From NCBI GenBank assembly GCA_964023205.1, contig OZ026847.1:880501-944500 (forward strand): a stretch of 64,000 nt of DNA. The letters are read 5' to 3'. The stretch is from Lutraria lutraria. Taxonomy: Eukaryota > Mollusca > Bivalvia > Venerida > Mactridae. The position numbers and the translations under genes are program-made. Below are positions 24,728 to 37,700 of this stretch, one piece after another. The notes under the pieces are model-generated. The model saw nothing but the letters and a program-made list of their open reading frames with translations. It searched no databases and was not told the DNA's origin. The stretch's first letter is position 1, and every line of letters begins with the position of its first letter.

Positions 24728-25558
24728 GCGCGTAAAACTCTTTTGTAGCAAACAGACGAACACAGTGTAGTTTACTAATAGCTGATTGGCTTACCCACAA
24801 CCATTGGTATGCATAACTATGTTCATCCATTATTCAAAAACGTTCCGCGTTTACGCTTCAACAATAAAGGATTCTGACAGCTCAATGTCTTGAGCAATAA
24901 TTATAAAAGACATCCCTAGACTACACATTCTGAGTATATCTGCCCAGCAATGACGTTCGTGCGGTGTCAGACATTTTGGCATTATTCGGCATTTTGTGAC
25001 AAACAAACTAATTTACGTCGACAAAGCCGTATGTTAATCTGTAAGAATTTGTTAGGTAATCTGTGGACAAAGGATTTCCTATAAATGTTTATAACACTTT
25101 AGACATAACAGACCGATGTTTGGCTGAAGATGGTAACTGGACAAAACAGTGAGGGAATAAAAGTCGTAATATATAATATTACTTTATCTAATATTATACT
25201 GACATAGACATGCGAACTAATATGACAAAACATACTAAAGTTGAAACATAATTTAAATCACTGGATTAACTTCACAGATCGGAATAAAAAAATATATTGA
25301 ATCATTATACTGTTTACTAGTGCTATGATAGTCGAATATCTAAGTAAGTAAGTAACACTTACATTGCATGACGGCTATTCAATAAATTCACAATCCATTA
25401 TAAGGGATATAGTGTAATATTTATATTACTAGTATTCAAGTGTATCATGACCGTACCTTTTTCTTTGTCTTTAGGATGACGTAGTTTATAATGTATCAGA
25501 CGTAGTTGATTTATAGTATGCGTTTTGTACAACAATTCATGCTTGGAGGTATTTTGCA

Positions 25559-25674
25559 TTTACACAGAATGTTTCAAAAAGAGCTCATTTACACGGAATG
25601 TTTCAAAAAGAGCTCATTTACACAGAATGTTTCAAAAAGAGCTCATTTACACGGAATGTTTCAAAAAGAGCTCA
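25559..25674 (+). repeat. 29-bp minisatellite, 4 units (unit B)
   Basis: Four 29-bp units, alternating ACACAG, ACACGG, ACACAG, ACACGG. It is the allelic-style counterpart of the seven-unit array at 20,454-20,656 and differs by exactly three units (87 bp). Confidence 0.95.
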
Positions 25675-28600
25675 CAATGTTGATGTTGTCTGCATGCAGT
25701 AAAGCTTGAATATGCCTTTGGTTTGACAGTCTTTAGATAAACTTTAAAGACAATTATCAAAGTCTAGAAACTTATGTTACACTGAAGAATAATCAATAAT
25801 TTTATTTATAATTCATTTTTGGTATCAAGTTTGTGTGTATAATGTTAATACGAGTGATAATACGAAATGTACTAAAAGAAAGACACATTTCACTATAGAA
25901 AATACATTTGACATCTTGGGTCAACAACGAACGAGTTTGTTTCTGAAGTAGCAATGTGAAAATCGATTTCCTTCTATTAAGAATGGTCTCGTCATATTGT
26001 CTTTTGGATAGTTAAACACAAGATAATTTAAACTGTACCGAAACCGTTCCTTGCCTCCTCTGATAATTTACCGGTATTTACTTTCGCCTCTATCAAATGT
26101 TTTTAATATTGATTAAAAAGTCGTATATTATTTCTATCGAAAGAAATGTGTAAACATAGTGTCCCATTGTAAACATTTAGCATTTGAGAATTTACTAAAC
26201 TGTATTTAAATCCAACAGATTCTTAAATTTCAAATACATATATTGATGTCCTTTGTTTTTCATTGATTTACGATTATTGTTTACGAGTTTAAGACTCAGG
26301 CGAGGATAATTTTACTTTTCAATAACAATATGATTAAAGATATGTTTGTATTGTAGGAAAGACACGCAAAGTCAAACATGTGAACAAAGGTCATCAATGG
26401 GAAATACAAAATATGACCTTTATTGACAGGTGGTCTTTATTCGGAAGTCGTTTCATTCTGAATAACCAATGACGATTTTAAAAATATTTGCCTTTATACA
26501 CAATGTGACCATTATTCGGAGGTGGCCACTAATCTGGTTTGGTGGTTTTATTTAAAATAAGTTACCTACAATAAAGCGTACTCCGATTAGAATTCATTAT
26601 GACATTGAGCAGTTTTGCAGATTATGCAACTCAAAATAACACTCTTTGCAGAATTCAGTATTTTATGATCAATTCCTTTTCAATCACTGCGTATGCAAAT
26701 TTCCCTACTGATTTCAAATTTCATGTTCCGAGATAATTATTAATATTTAGTAATGCTGAATTCCACAGAACTAATATAATAACTTGTATGCTAGATATTA
26801 AGGGAAACGGGTCCCAGTATTAGGAACATCAATTAAAACATGAAGATAATACATCATGGTCATCTAATAATAATCTTAATGAAAATCATCATAATACAGT
26901 CAGACCTGTGTATGTGGCCACTAAACTTATTGAGACTAGGGCAAAGGGGCAAGGTTAGTTTCAAGGTCACCTGTTTGGCGTGTAAAGGAGGTGTCCTCTA
27001 AATGTTTCTTTTTGCATCACTATCTAAGCAAATAATGAGTCATGTCCAACTGATCAATGAATGAAATGTTTTCAAGCAGTCCAAGAATAATTGGTGTCCA
27101 ATAAGATAAATGAATGTGATGTCGAATTATAAATGAAGTCCATGATGTAAACATAATTTATGTTTCAATTAGCATACAGCAGAATGGATTGATTGCATTT
27201 TCAAAGAAACATATATTCAGCTATGTAACAGGCTATATATATGTGTGTAAAGATCTAAGAGAATATAAACATTAATACGTGTATGTCTTGTCGTGAGCTA
27301 TTATAAACAACTGTTACGTTGACAACATATACAGTTTGTCTGTCGAATACCTTAGGTTAAGATTTATTTTGGCATAATGTACATACATGGTCAATATAAC
27401 AACATGTAGTGAAACATAACGTAACACAACATGAGCATTATCACCAAGATATGCACACCAACACCAGGGATAACAAAACAGTGCAAAGCCATATTTCCAG
27501 TGCCGTCTTTTACACTTTATTTATATTAATGCTGTTCGATTCTGTTATCGGACATTCGTTGTCGAGTCGTAAAAGTCTATGACTAGTAATCAATAGTCCC
27601 TCATCCTAGTAAGATCGAAGCCCTACATGTATATAGTTTATAGAAGGTCAGGGTTATAAAGTATACAAGTACAATAACTACTTGAAAAGTCGCCATACAT
27701 CAACAATATTACTCATGTCTTAACTCTTTAAACTATGCAGTGTACAGATATGTGGCTTTCCCTAAGTGTGTGTAATTTTATTCCAAGTTTGTTTTAACCT
27801 CGCAATGTTTTATGTAATGGATAGCTTTTTATAAGACTTTTTGAAGTATGTTGATGTGTTTCTTGTATCTGTATTAAAACTAACTTTTAGGGAGTATTTT
27901 TGTACAGATAGAACAAATTGCTTTATTTAAAAACAAGAACACGATTCCCTGGTTTTATCTGTGTATGTAACGTGTAATTTCATAACGGATGATACATCCA
28001 GTCAACTATTTATGAGCACAATGTCTGGCTTTAATATCTTAGTAATGGTCTTACTTGTTGTGCATAACGTTCAACTGGGAATACGTATTACTTAATTTGT
28101 CTTCACTTAAGTTGTATATTAGCTATAATTCATGTCTCATAAATGACAGAAACACGAACACGATTATACTGTGTTCTGTAAGAGAAAAAGTGTAATAGAA
28201 TGAAATTGTAAATCTTACTATCCGGAACGTACTGTTGTACGAAATGTACATTTCACTAAGAAATAAACAATTATTAACACAAGACTTGCGGCATTCAATT
28301 GTTTCCGGCCATTTTGCTCAAATAATGCGGAACGTTATATTGTATACATGTCATTCATACAGCATGGTTTACATGTTATTATATAGCATCACCACAATTC
28401 TTCGTTTTTCATTGTTAGTACTTATTCGGTGTTATCAATTTTGTCCTGGTAAAAATATAAAATAAAGATTATATGAGAACACCACTAAAGTCTTGCAAAT
28501 GAATACGAATAGCCCAAAATCGACATTTGGCCTTCTTGCTATTAAAACATTATGTCATCACAAAATAGTAATTGTTAATGCTTTTGAAATTTAATCAGAA

Positions 28601-29225
28601 ACTTTATTTGGTAAGTCTAAGTTCAGTTTCGTTTGATTTAGTTTCGTGACTACTGTATGTATATTGAAAGCTGTACACATGTCAGTACCTTATTCACGTT
28701 ACTGTGTTGTCTAATTTGCTAACGTGCTGAGTCTAACAAACAATCTACCATCGTCTATTCCCTAAGCCAAATATTGGGCAGCTATATCTGAAGCGTAATA
28801 CATTATTTATTGAACATCCCTTGCTAACAGACTGCTTCACTGATTTTAATTGCTTTACACATGGCTGTGTTGAGGAAAACATACCACCAAATGTCGGATA
28901 TTCACAAAATGGCTTAACATGTTGAACTAATATACAATGTACCAACAAATTATGTTCCAAGGGACCTTTGTAATTATGCACCTTAGCTGTCAGGAATGTT
29001 CGTTTTTTAAGAGTAAAATGTTGGTTCTTTTGAATAATTAATGAACGTTCGGTATTATAGACTATTTGTCAACGACATAAGTGATCATATGTGTGTTACA
29101 TCAGATATTTCTTATAACGAGGTTACTTGTTAGACATATACGTGTTCGTTTATACAAAATATAATTCTTCACATTTCTTTCACCTTGATTTAGATACTCT
29201 TGTACGAATAGCATTGCTGAATGTG

Positions 29226-31030
29226 AATGTTCAATAAATTGTTCACGAGGATATTAAACAACCGATTATCATACTGGGCGGAGCATTACTATGTTTATAT
29301 AGAGGCACAAGGGGGGTTTAGGGCAAAAATGGGGACAACGGACAACATATATGTATTACATGGTTTAATCAATCACTTTTTAAATAACAACAAAAAGCTA
29401 TTTTGCGCATTTATAGACTTTTCCAAAGCCTTCGATTATGTTGTGCATGAAAATATTTGGTACAAAATGTTAAAACTCGGTATAAGAGGTAAATTATTCA
29501 ATGTTATTAAATCAATGTATTCGTCGGTGAAATCTCGGGTAAAAGTATTAAATCAGTTAGGCGATTCGTTTGAGTGCCTGCTTGGGGTACGCCAAGGGGA
29601 GTGTCTCAGTCCGTTCCTATTTTCTCTTTACGTCAATGATTTAGAAGACGAATTATTTTTAAACGGTTTTAAAGGTTTAAATATAAATCATACAAAAATG
29701 TTTCTTTTACTTTACGCGGATGATATTGCTATATTGGCCGAACCGGCCGAAGATTTACAACACGGGTTAGATAGGCTCCATATTTACTGTAATAGGTGGA
29801 AATTGAAAGTAAACAAATCCAAAATAATGATATTTCGCAAAGCTGGTCGTCTACCAGCAAATTTAGAGTTCGTGTACGATAATACTAGACTGGAAATTGT
29901 CAATTCGTTTGTGTATTTAGGCATCGTTTTTACATCTGGGGGTTCTTTTGGCAAGGCTCAGCAGACACTATCAGGACAAGCCCAAAAGGCAGTTTACACG
30001 CTCAGACGGCATTTAAATAAATTTTCGGATATAGGCGTAAATCATACTTTGATTTCACCAATTTTATGTTATGCTAGTCCAGTCTGGGGGTTTTGTAAAG
30101 TGGATAGCACAGAGCGAGTTCATTTGCATTTCTATAAATCTTTATTGGGTGTACGCGTATCAACACAAAACGATTTTATTTACGGGGAAGTGGGTAGAAC
30201 TGATCTAAAATCTACACGTGTATATAATGCGATAAAATATTGGTTAAAAGTTGTCTCCGTAGACGATAGAAAATATATAAAAATAGTTTATGATTGTATG
30301 CTAAATGATATCAACTTATTTCCAAATAAAACGAATTGGGTTGGTTTTATTCGTGACACTCTGTGTAATTTAGGCTTGGCAAACGTATGGTTAGCACAGG
30401 GGGTAAATAATGCTAAAGCCTCTCTTTCAAACTTGAAAACACGAATACGAGATACTTACATTCAGAACTGGAGATCTAGACTTACTGACTCATCAAGGAC
30501 TTTATTTTACAGGAGCATATGTAGTTTTAAATTTCAACCTTATCTAAATAAACCCAATATCCGAAAATATCGAGTCTCATTTACAAAACTAAGGGTCTCA
30601 TTACATCATTTAGAAATAGAAAAGGGTCGATGGAGGCAGCCACCAACTCCTCAAAATAAACGTTTATGTCTAAATTGTAATAAATTGGACGATGAATTTC
30701 ACTTCCTTTTCGAATGCGAACTTTTAAAAGATATCAGAAAAACATACATCAAAAGATACTTCCTAAATAATCCTAGTATGTTTAAACTATGTCAGCTTTT
30801 TGCATGTGAACACATCATTCAATTACGAAATCTCTCCGTATTTATTAATAAAGGGCTATTAATAAAACAACAATTCTTGATGCGCTAGTTTGATATTCAT
30901 AATCATTGATTATGCTCTCACACATTTTCATTATCGATCATGATGTCATTTGTTACATATTTGTAAATCATATTTGTAGATGAACTTTGTAATGCCTTTC
31001 GGCTAATTCAACTTCATTAAATTATATCAT
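29226..31030 (+). mobile_element. 5'-truncated LINE (non-LTR retrotransposon)
   Basis: Homology to a reverse transcriptase begins almost exactly at 29,226, just inside what would be the fingers region, so the endonuclease and N-terminal part are missing, as is typical of truncated target-primed insertions. The 3' untranslated region carries TAATGCCTTTCGGCTAAT (30,991 on), which I recall from 3' ends of this LINE group. The exact 3' end is uncertain: AT-rich sequence with an (AAT)n tract follows at about 31,183-31,200. It lies about 190 bp beyond the tandem duplication. Confidence 0.85.
29227..30888 (+). CDS. LINE reverse transcriptase, C-terminal 553 residues
   Basis: Copies LINE RNA into DNA at a nicked target. 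Seen in order: KLFCAFIDFSKAFD (residues 57-70, motif A region with the first catalytic Asp), GVRQGECLSPFLFSLYVNDL (120-139), LLLYADDIAIL (160-170) with the catalytic D165-D166, then a long thumb/C-terminal region with IRDTYIQNWRSRL and a zinc-finger-like motif C481-x2-C484-x7-H492-x4-C497 near the end. The frame is open for 553 codons with no stop, which implies a fairly recent insertion. However, the endonuclease domain and N terminus are gone and about ten residues appear to be missing around NHTLISPILCYASPVW (about residues 276-291), so it is not expected to move by itself. The start at 29,227 is simply the first ATG after truncation. Clade assignment (jockey/CR1-like group) is tentative. 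Confidence 0.9.
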   Translation: MFNKLFTRILNNRLSYWAEHYYVYIEAQGGFRAKMGTTDNIYVLHGLINHFLNNNKKLFCAFIDFSKAFDYVVHENIWYKMLKLGIRGKLFNVIKSMYSSVKSRVKVLNQLGDSFECLLGVRQGECLSPFLFSLYVNDLEDELFLNGFKGLNINHTKMFLLLYADDIAILAEPAEDLQHGLDRLHIYCNRWKLKVNKSKIMIFRKAGRLPANLEFVYDNTRLEIVNSFVYLGIVFTSGGSFGKAQQTLSGQAQKAVYTLRRHLNKFSDIGVNHTLISPILCYASPVWGFCKVDSTERVHLHFYKSLLGVRVSTQNDFIYGEVGRTDLKSTRVYNAIKYWLKVVSVDDRKYIKIVYDCMLNDINLFPNKTNWVGFIRDTLCNLGLANVWLAQGVNNAKASLSNLKTRIRDTYIQNWRSRLTDSSRTLFYRSICSFKFQPYLNKPNIRKYRVSFTKLRVSLHHLEIEKGRWRQPPTPQNKRLCLNCNKLDDEFHFLFECELLKDIRKTYIKRYFLNNPSMFKLCQLFACEHIIQLRNLSVFINKGLLIKQQFLMR

Positions 31031-33124
31031 TTTGATTTTATTGAATACATTTTATTGATAATAGTGATGATGTCATTGTAACGCTGATTTTAAAATTATT
31101 ATGTCAAATGGACGGTTATATTCAGTCTTAAGTAACGGTCACCCTAAGTAGACCCTATATCATACATTTTGGTTAAACTTATAAAAATAATAATAATAAT
31201 TCTTACGTCTGTATTTTTGACCTTGACTACAACACAACTATACAGAAACATTTTATATTGATATTGTGATCAGGGGTCATCTTTGACCTAATTCACAATT
31301 TTATGTATTGTTATATAATTGATGTTCTGAATAAATCTTGAAATCTTGTCTTATAACCTATTTAACTTTGTCAGTGTGTTCGTCAACATGAATATATAGC
31401 TATTCCTCGTCATCCCTGTGTCCTTGACTAGGGCCGTTATAATGTAAGTATTATTTCACTGGCAAAGTCTGCAAATGTCAATACAGCGGTACATATCGAC
31501 TTGGCGTCAATATTAGACTTTATTTGTCACAGAAACACCATACATATTATGCATATTATATGTGTCTGAGATATAACTATCTCATATACTTATACATTAA
31601 GTATTGACATTAGAGTAAAAAGTTCATTTCCTTTACAATAGTTGGCTTCGTGGTTTCAAATACAGTTCTTTAAGAACGGTGCACTTGACTAGGAATTATA
31701 CCATGACATGTTTTCAATTATTTACTTATCCGTAAGATGTGAAAATATTTCTAGAATGTCAAGATTATAACTAAGTTCAGAAAAAAGGATGCTTGGCCAT
31801 TAGGAAATGACTTGACTCTTTATCATGATACCTTTTTGAACCTGAATCGTTTTTTTTGTCCATAAGTTGATTTTGTACATAATGTTGATCCCCGTATTTA
31901 CATCTCGATACGAACATATACATATTGCTAATATAATTCAGAAGTCAAAGAGAATTAAAACCATCTTTTTCTGATGCGTGTAATTTGATATGAAGACGGG
32001 CCACTTATCCTTCATTGTTTCTTAGAAGGATATGGAATTATGGGAAAACATGAACGTATAAAGCAATTAAACATCAAGAGGTTACTCATCACGTGATGTA
32101 TTTAATTCATCCAGTGAATGACTTTCCATAATGAGTTTAATACGATATGTGTGTTAACTGTTTTGCCGTATATTGGTTTAGAACTAATTTGTTATATTTA
32201 CCTAACCCGCCTTATTAGCTAATGGAACAATGATACACTCCCTTTTCAATTTAAACTAATTGGAAGGCATTGGGGAAACAATGGATGTACAAATAATATT
32301 GTTATTAAAACTTTTCCGTTATCTATTTTTAAAATCAGAGCACTGAGTTTCACAAACGTACTTACTTGTAATCAGTACAATACAGCCAGTTTTACAGATG
32401 TTTATGAACAATGACTATACGTATTTAATTCAAAACAATTTACAGTTCCATACATCTATAGAGTTATAACATTTCAGTTACTATACCACAGGGAACGTCT
32501 AGACATATATTAGCAGATATTTCATTGTTAACTTATATAAAAGGTACTGCTTAGAACCCGCCAATAAGCAATTTGAATCAAGAATATCTTTTTAGAATTG
32601 CACAATAAAGCAGAATCAGTTGATTAGTCGGGCGACTTTTATATCCCAGATGCTGCGAAATTGGTTTACAGACACACACATGTACCTATATCATACTTAA
32701 ATGCTTGCAGAAATAGTAAAAAATAAGTTACTTATCGTAAATAGTGTCTAACGGATTAAATGTTATTAGAAACATATATTATACGCCGATCCAAATAAAT
32801 ACTATTATAGTAACATAAATAAGAACAGTTTCTTTTCGGTATTGAGTAAGAAAACATCTGTCAATATGACCATGGACTAGATCATATCATCTACTGGTTT
32901 GTGTTGTTGTCTTGGACATATTAGAGTTGTTCTAACGATATGGTAAAGTAGTTTATTTCACTCCACATTTTTTGCTGAAGGATAATTTAATGTGTTATCA
33001 TAATTAATATAAAAGGTATTGCTTTAGTTCTTGTAGTGTTAACCCGTTTGGAAGAGACAGAAAACTGGCTTATAAGGCACCTATCTTTTGAACGAACAGT
33101 ACATCTCGACTCCCTTCTCTTTAT
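31031..33124. other. No gene seen
   Basis: AT-rich. Contains an (AAT)n tract at about 31,183-31,200. AATAAATCTTGAAATCTTG near 31,331 may be another LINE 3' end or polyadenylation-like sequence. Nothing else recognised. Confidence 0.45.
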
Positions 33125-33235
33125 GTAAGGCACCTGTCTGAGATGGGCCAACGGCAATCATTAGCTGGCGGCTCACCAACCGACCGCTTCAGTTCCAACT
33201 CAGCCTTCACTGGGGTATGAATTTTCGATCTCTCG
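33125..33235 (+). repeat. Dispersed repeat, partner of 8300-8450
   Basis: Plus-strand copy reading CTGTCTGAGATGGGCCAAC, CTGGCGGCTCACCAACCGAC and CACTGGGGTATGAA. It matches the reverse complement of 8300-8450 block by block. The B-box-like GGGGTTCGAA is mutated here to GGGGTATGAA. Confidence 0.55.
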
Positions 33236-36100
33236 CTCCGAAAGCGGACACGTACAAGTAGGATGCACGCCATTAAATTCATTCGATGGTTCCTTGTACA
33301 TTAGCGCAAGCGTGATCGTTATTGCTGGTAAATAGTTTTCAACAGCCATATCGGTATATAAAGCTGCATTGTACATGTTATGTAATTAGTTTGTTTCCTT
33401 TCGTGTTTTTTGGTTTGCACTGCGTAAAACAACACCTTGCATGGTAAGATAACACCGTGTTTTTTACTAAAAAGATATATAAATTCGTTGATTATGATTT
33501 CGAGGATGAGCCGAAATCCACGAAATTAAATCCCCAACGAAAATTAATGATTCCACAGTATCAACACATTATAACGTGTCAGGATGAACACAATGTATAG
33601 ATAGAAATCGAGCAGTGAGTCGAGAACTCGGGATAAGTAATACAATAACCAAGTAGATTGAAAATGACCTTACATTAAAATTGTGTAGGTCACTGTTGTA
33701 TCCTTATTCATGGTACTATTTTTCTTATCATGCATTGCTTGTGATTTTGGTGCCTTAATGTTAAAAAAGGTAAATATTTGCAATCACAACATAATTCTGT
33801 TCTCCAAATATGCAGACGATGTCAATTCATAATACTTGTCAATTGAGCTACGCTTTTAATATCAGTAGAAACGGAAAGATAACTAATATTTATACAATAA
33901 GGAAACCACCGAAACGTTCCGAAATGCCACTCATCCTACAGAATCGACTTAGCTGATTTTTTATCATTCACAGGTCGTTGTCGGGCTATATGGTATATAG
34001 CCTGTCCGAATTCTAACAGTAAGTAATCCAGTTAAAACATTTATTTATTTATTTCTCTCTTCAATAGTTTAGTTATATATTGGCGGGTAGTTATCCTAAC
34101 CAGCTTCCCTCGATTTCATTTAGGCCTTAACCAGTACTAACCACATCAGCGAGCTACTCTAAGCAATCACACATACACTAGTAATTTGGATGTGGAGGAC
34201 AATTTAACATAGTATAAGATGTAATATCTTCAATCGACTTTGTCTAATTAAATCAGTATATGGGCTTGTTTATTTAGTTTTAGAAATCACAATTAGATTA
34301 TATAAGATATGTTCTACCTTTGAGATAGATTCGTGCAAATGACATTGACATGTTGCAAAAAGCGCACGCAACAACTTGACGACATAGCACTTTAATTATA
34401 CGTCTGTTCAAACTATCGATTCTGATAACAGAACGTCAAGAATCAATGTCTAAACAGCTGTTAGTCACGAACAATTTGTGTTTATTGAATAAAGCAGATG
34501 ACATTCTGTTAAATTAAAAAGATGACTGATTGACATTGTTCACAAAATGATGGACTGATTAACAGGAGACAGTCAGATATCACCGCACTGACTCTTGTGA
34601 AATAAGTATGGTTAAGGAGTCATGTTGGATTGTACCAACGTTGTACCCTGGAAAAGTATTCAAAGTTCAAAACGTCATTCCTACAGACGATGCACAATAT
34701 ACTATAATGTCAATAGGTGTTGGAGAGGTTTAAGACCAGCTTTTCTGCTGTTGACCTGACGTCTCACAGCCAAACCGTACTAGATGTACAATGTATTGAT
34801 TATTTAACTTGTCATTGTACGTGTATTCCTTTGACATTTATAGGTAATTCTTATATGATATTTTATTTAATGTCACGATTTGGAAATACAATAATTGATA
34901 TCAATCAAATTCATGACTAATGTTATCCCGTATAGTAGATATTTATATTAAATTAACTAGACGTCCAGCCAAGTAACATACGATAAAGGATAACAGAGAT
35001 GCATTTCTTTAAAACATATGGTAATCCTGGCTTTCTGGACAGTTTATTGATGTATTGACTTTAGTATCATGATTGTGATTTTGTAATTGTATATTACATT
35101 AAATAGCTAGCATAGCTATTTGCAAAAGAAACAAATGGCTGTTTAAGGTGGACCGCGGATGTCCTCCCGCTAAATAGTAAAAAATGTCAACGCACAATAA
35201 AGACATTTTGCAGGAATAACCTTTAAGGTATTGGCTAATACAGAAATGACATATGCAAATGGTATTTCCATGGAAAACGCTCAAAAAGCGCCATCTAGAG
35301 ATGTAATATCTTTTTCGTTGATTTTCGCGAAATTTCCTGTATTGCTCCGACAGATTTGTGTTACTTGGGGTAGGTGGGGGATAATGACCACAAACTCCAA
35401 TTTGATGTTCGACGTTTAATCAAGTACCAGGAAGAGTTTATTTCATATATATCAGGTGATGTTCACAAATAAATCCAACACCATCAGTCAGATTGACAGA
35501 CAAACAGTCAGTCGCAGTAAGTCAGACATTTAATTAGTTAGCATCAGGAAAATAGCTTTCCACAATATACTATACCATCTTCACATCTCACACTTCGACT
35601 TACACGTGCTCAACCACATAATAACGAAACTTCTTCATATAAAGCTGTGTACTAATGAAGTCACTACACACTCCCAATGGCTTTCTAATTACCACACAAT
35701 GGTTTTGATATTACATTACAGGCTACACATGCATTACTATTTAAAACATTAACAATACGATAATGAAGGGACTGGTTTAAGTATAATTGACTATTAATGG
35801 TTGAATATGTACTGTCTGAAAATATTGTTCGTCGTTGATTTAGATCACATTTACACGCATTTACCCTATGCGATCAACTGATTTTTTGTTTTAAATTAAT
35901 CTTAAGTATAATAGATTTGGTCTTGAATGTCTGAAACGTTGTAAGTTTAATTAATTTAATTAACATTTTAGTTAACTGATTGTGTAATAATATATTAATT
36001 ATATTTGTTGCAAACATGCACTTTACGTTTAATATATGAAGTTTATGAGGCAATTTTTGTTTTGTGCAATTATACATTTAATTGTGTATATATTTATGTG
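33236..36100. other. No gene seen
   Basis: AT-rich, non-coding. A small perfect hairpin, GGCTATAT/ATATAGCC with a 3-bp loop, lies near 33,985-34,003. About 35,130-35,400 is less AT-rich (GGTGGACCGCGGATGTCCTC) and may be a dispersed repeat. No open frame above 67 codons shows a motif. Confidence 0.4.
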
Positions 36101-36104
36101 TTTT

Positions 36105-37700
36105 TAGCACGTATGTAAGCAAGAATTGGCGTAAACTTTTTATGCACAAATTAAACATTTTCGTTCTTCGTTATATGAAGGAGGTCCCAGTATCGATGTA
36201 TGGTACTACCAATATCAGGTAAAGGTGGATTGATTTCCACAGTAAATGGAATTATGCGTTTTTTCTCTGAGACTGTAGATGATAGTGCATCTGCTTGTGA
36301 CGTCTGTGAAACTTTTGTAAAAGGCATTGTCTATCAAGGACACCGGGAAGTTTCTGTCTGTGAAAAATTCATGTAGTTCGTCAAGCGATGATTGAAATTT
36401 ATCGTCATCCGATATTATGCGTCGGTATCTCTTAGCCTGGCTATACGGTATGCCATCTTTACATTCCTTAGGGTGACACGTAGTATAATCCAAGTATTGG
36501 TGGTTATTGGTTTCCTTTATGTAGATATTTGTTTCAACATTCAGAGACTTATTGTTCGAAACTTGAACGTCCAGGAAAGAAACAGTGTCTGATATGGAGT
36601 ATGTGAATTTGATGTTAAAAATTGTTGAGTTCACTGATAAAATTTTCCAATTCTTCAAATGAATGATCCCATATCATAAATATGTCGTCTAGAAATCTTA
36701 GCCACAGGGATGGTTTGGCGTTTCTTAAATTAATGAAGTCTTTCTCTAACTTTCCCATAAATACTGATGCATATGTTGGGGCCATGGAACTACCCATTGC
36801 TGTACCATTTTCTGTAAATAGAACTCGTTTCCAAATTTAAAATAGTTATTTTCCAGAACAATACCTATAAGACATGTAATTTCTTCAATCGATAAGTTAC
36901 TTCCAAGTAGACCATTATTTTCTAAAAACGATTTGCAAGCATTAATTCCACCATTGTTTGGAATATTAGTGTAGAGTGAAGATACGTCTAGTGTTACTAA
37001 ATACGTATTATTTTCTTAACTTCATATCTTTCACTTTATTTATAAAGTCAGTAGTATCTTTCACATATGATGGTAGATTTAACAGACATGTATATGGTTT
37101 CAAAACATAGTCAATGTATTTGGAAATATTTTCAGTTGGTGAATTACAAGCTGATACAATTGGTCTTCCGGGATATTTCAGTGGTAGATTATTATCCGGT
37201 GGTTTGTGGGTCTTCGTTAATACATAAAAACACGGAGTCCGTAGGTTTGAAGGGAAAATATCGAATTCATTTTCAGTATTCATATTTTCCAAGCATTGTA
37301 AAATATCATGTTTAACAACGTCAGAAGGATCGTCGTTGCATTTTTCATAATACTGAGCATTGTTCAATTGTCTCATTACTTCATTTTTATAATCATCAGT
37401 GTTCATGATTACAATCTTATTGGATTTGTCTGCCTTTTTTATCACAATATTTCTATTATTAGATAAATTTTTAAGCGAGTCTAATTCAGCTTTAGTGATA
37501 TCACTATATGCTTTTCTTTTCTTATCGGACTGCAAAATTTCTTCAGTAACGGCATTAATGTAAAAATTCAAGTAAACATCTCGGCCAGCGGGAGGACTGA
37601 ATGACGATTTAGATTTATTGAAAAACGGGAGGTCATGAAAACTGTCATTTGTTTCAGAGTCATTAACGTCATTTTCTGAATAATTACTAAAGAACTAAAA
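36105..37700 (-). pseudogene. Penelope-like element reverse transcriptase, frameshifted, no endonuclease
   Basis: Penelope-like elements encode a reverse transcriptase related to telomerase, usually joined to a GIY-YIG nuclease. On the minus strand, in order: RDVYLNFYINAVTEEIL and NRNIVIKKADKSNKIVIMNT (37,600-37,390), FYVLTKTHKPP and YPGRPIVSACNSPTENISKY (37,245-37,110), LVTLDVSSLYTNIPNNGG (about 36,995-36,940), NGTAMGSSMAPTYASVFMG (about 36,805-36,750), LRFLDDIFMIW with the catalytic Asp pair (about 36,706-36,674), SFLDVQVSNN and PYSQAKRYRRI (36,580-36,410), then INPPLPDIGSTIHRYW (about 36,225-36,180). At least four frame changes are seen: near 37,008, near 36,820, in a T-run near 36,615, and near 36,280. 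Sequence past 36,105 is AT-rich and shows no GIY-YIG motif, so the endonuclease is missing or was never present. Inactive copy. Confidence 0.9.

Larger units (their letters stand above)
24507..29035 (+). repeat. Tandem segmental duplication, unit B
   Basis: A direct copy of 19,402-24,506. It ends GTAAAATGTTGGTTCTTTTG and then runs into unique sequence at about 29,036. Relative to A it has a deletion of about 590 bp near 25,835-25,855, a four-unit minisatellite at 25,559-25,674, and an extra segment of about 140 bp at 28,594-28,734 bounded by TTAA and CTAA. It repeats the promoter-like block. Divergence is low, so the duplication is much younger than the 3.4/46-kb pair. Confidence 0.9.
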
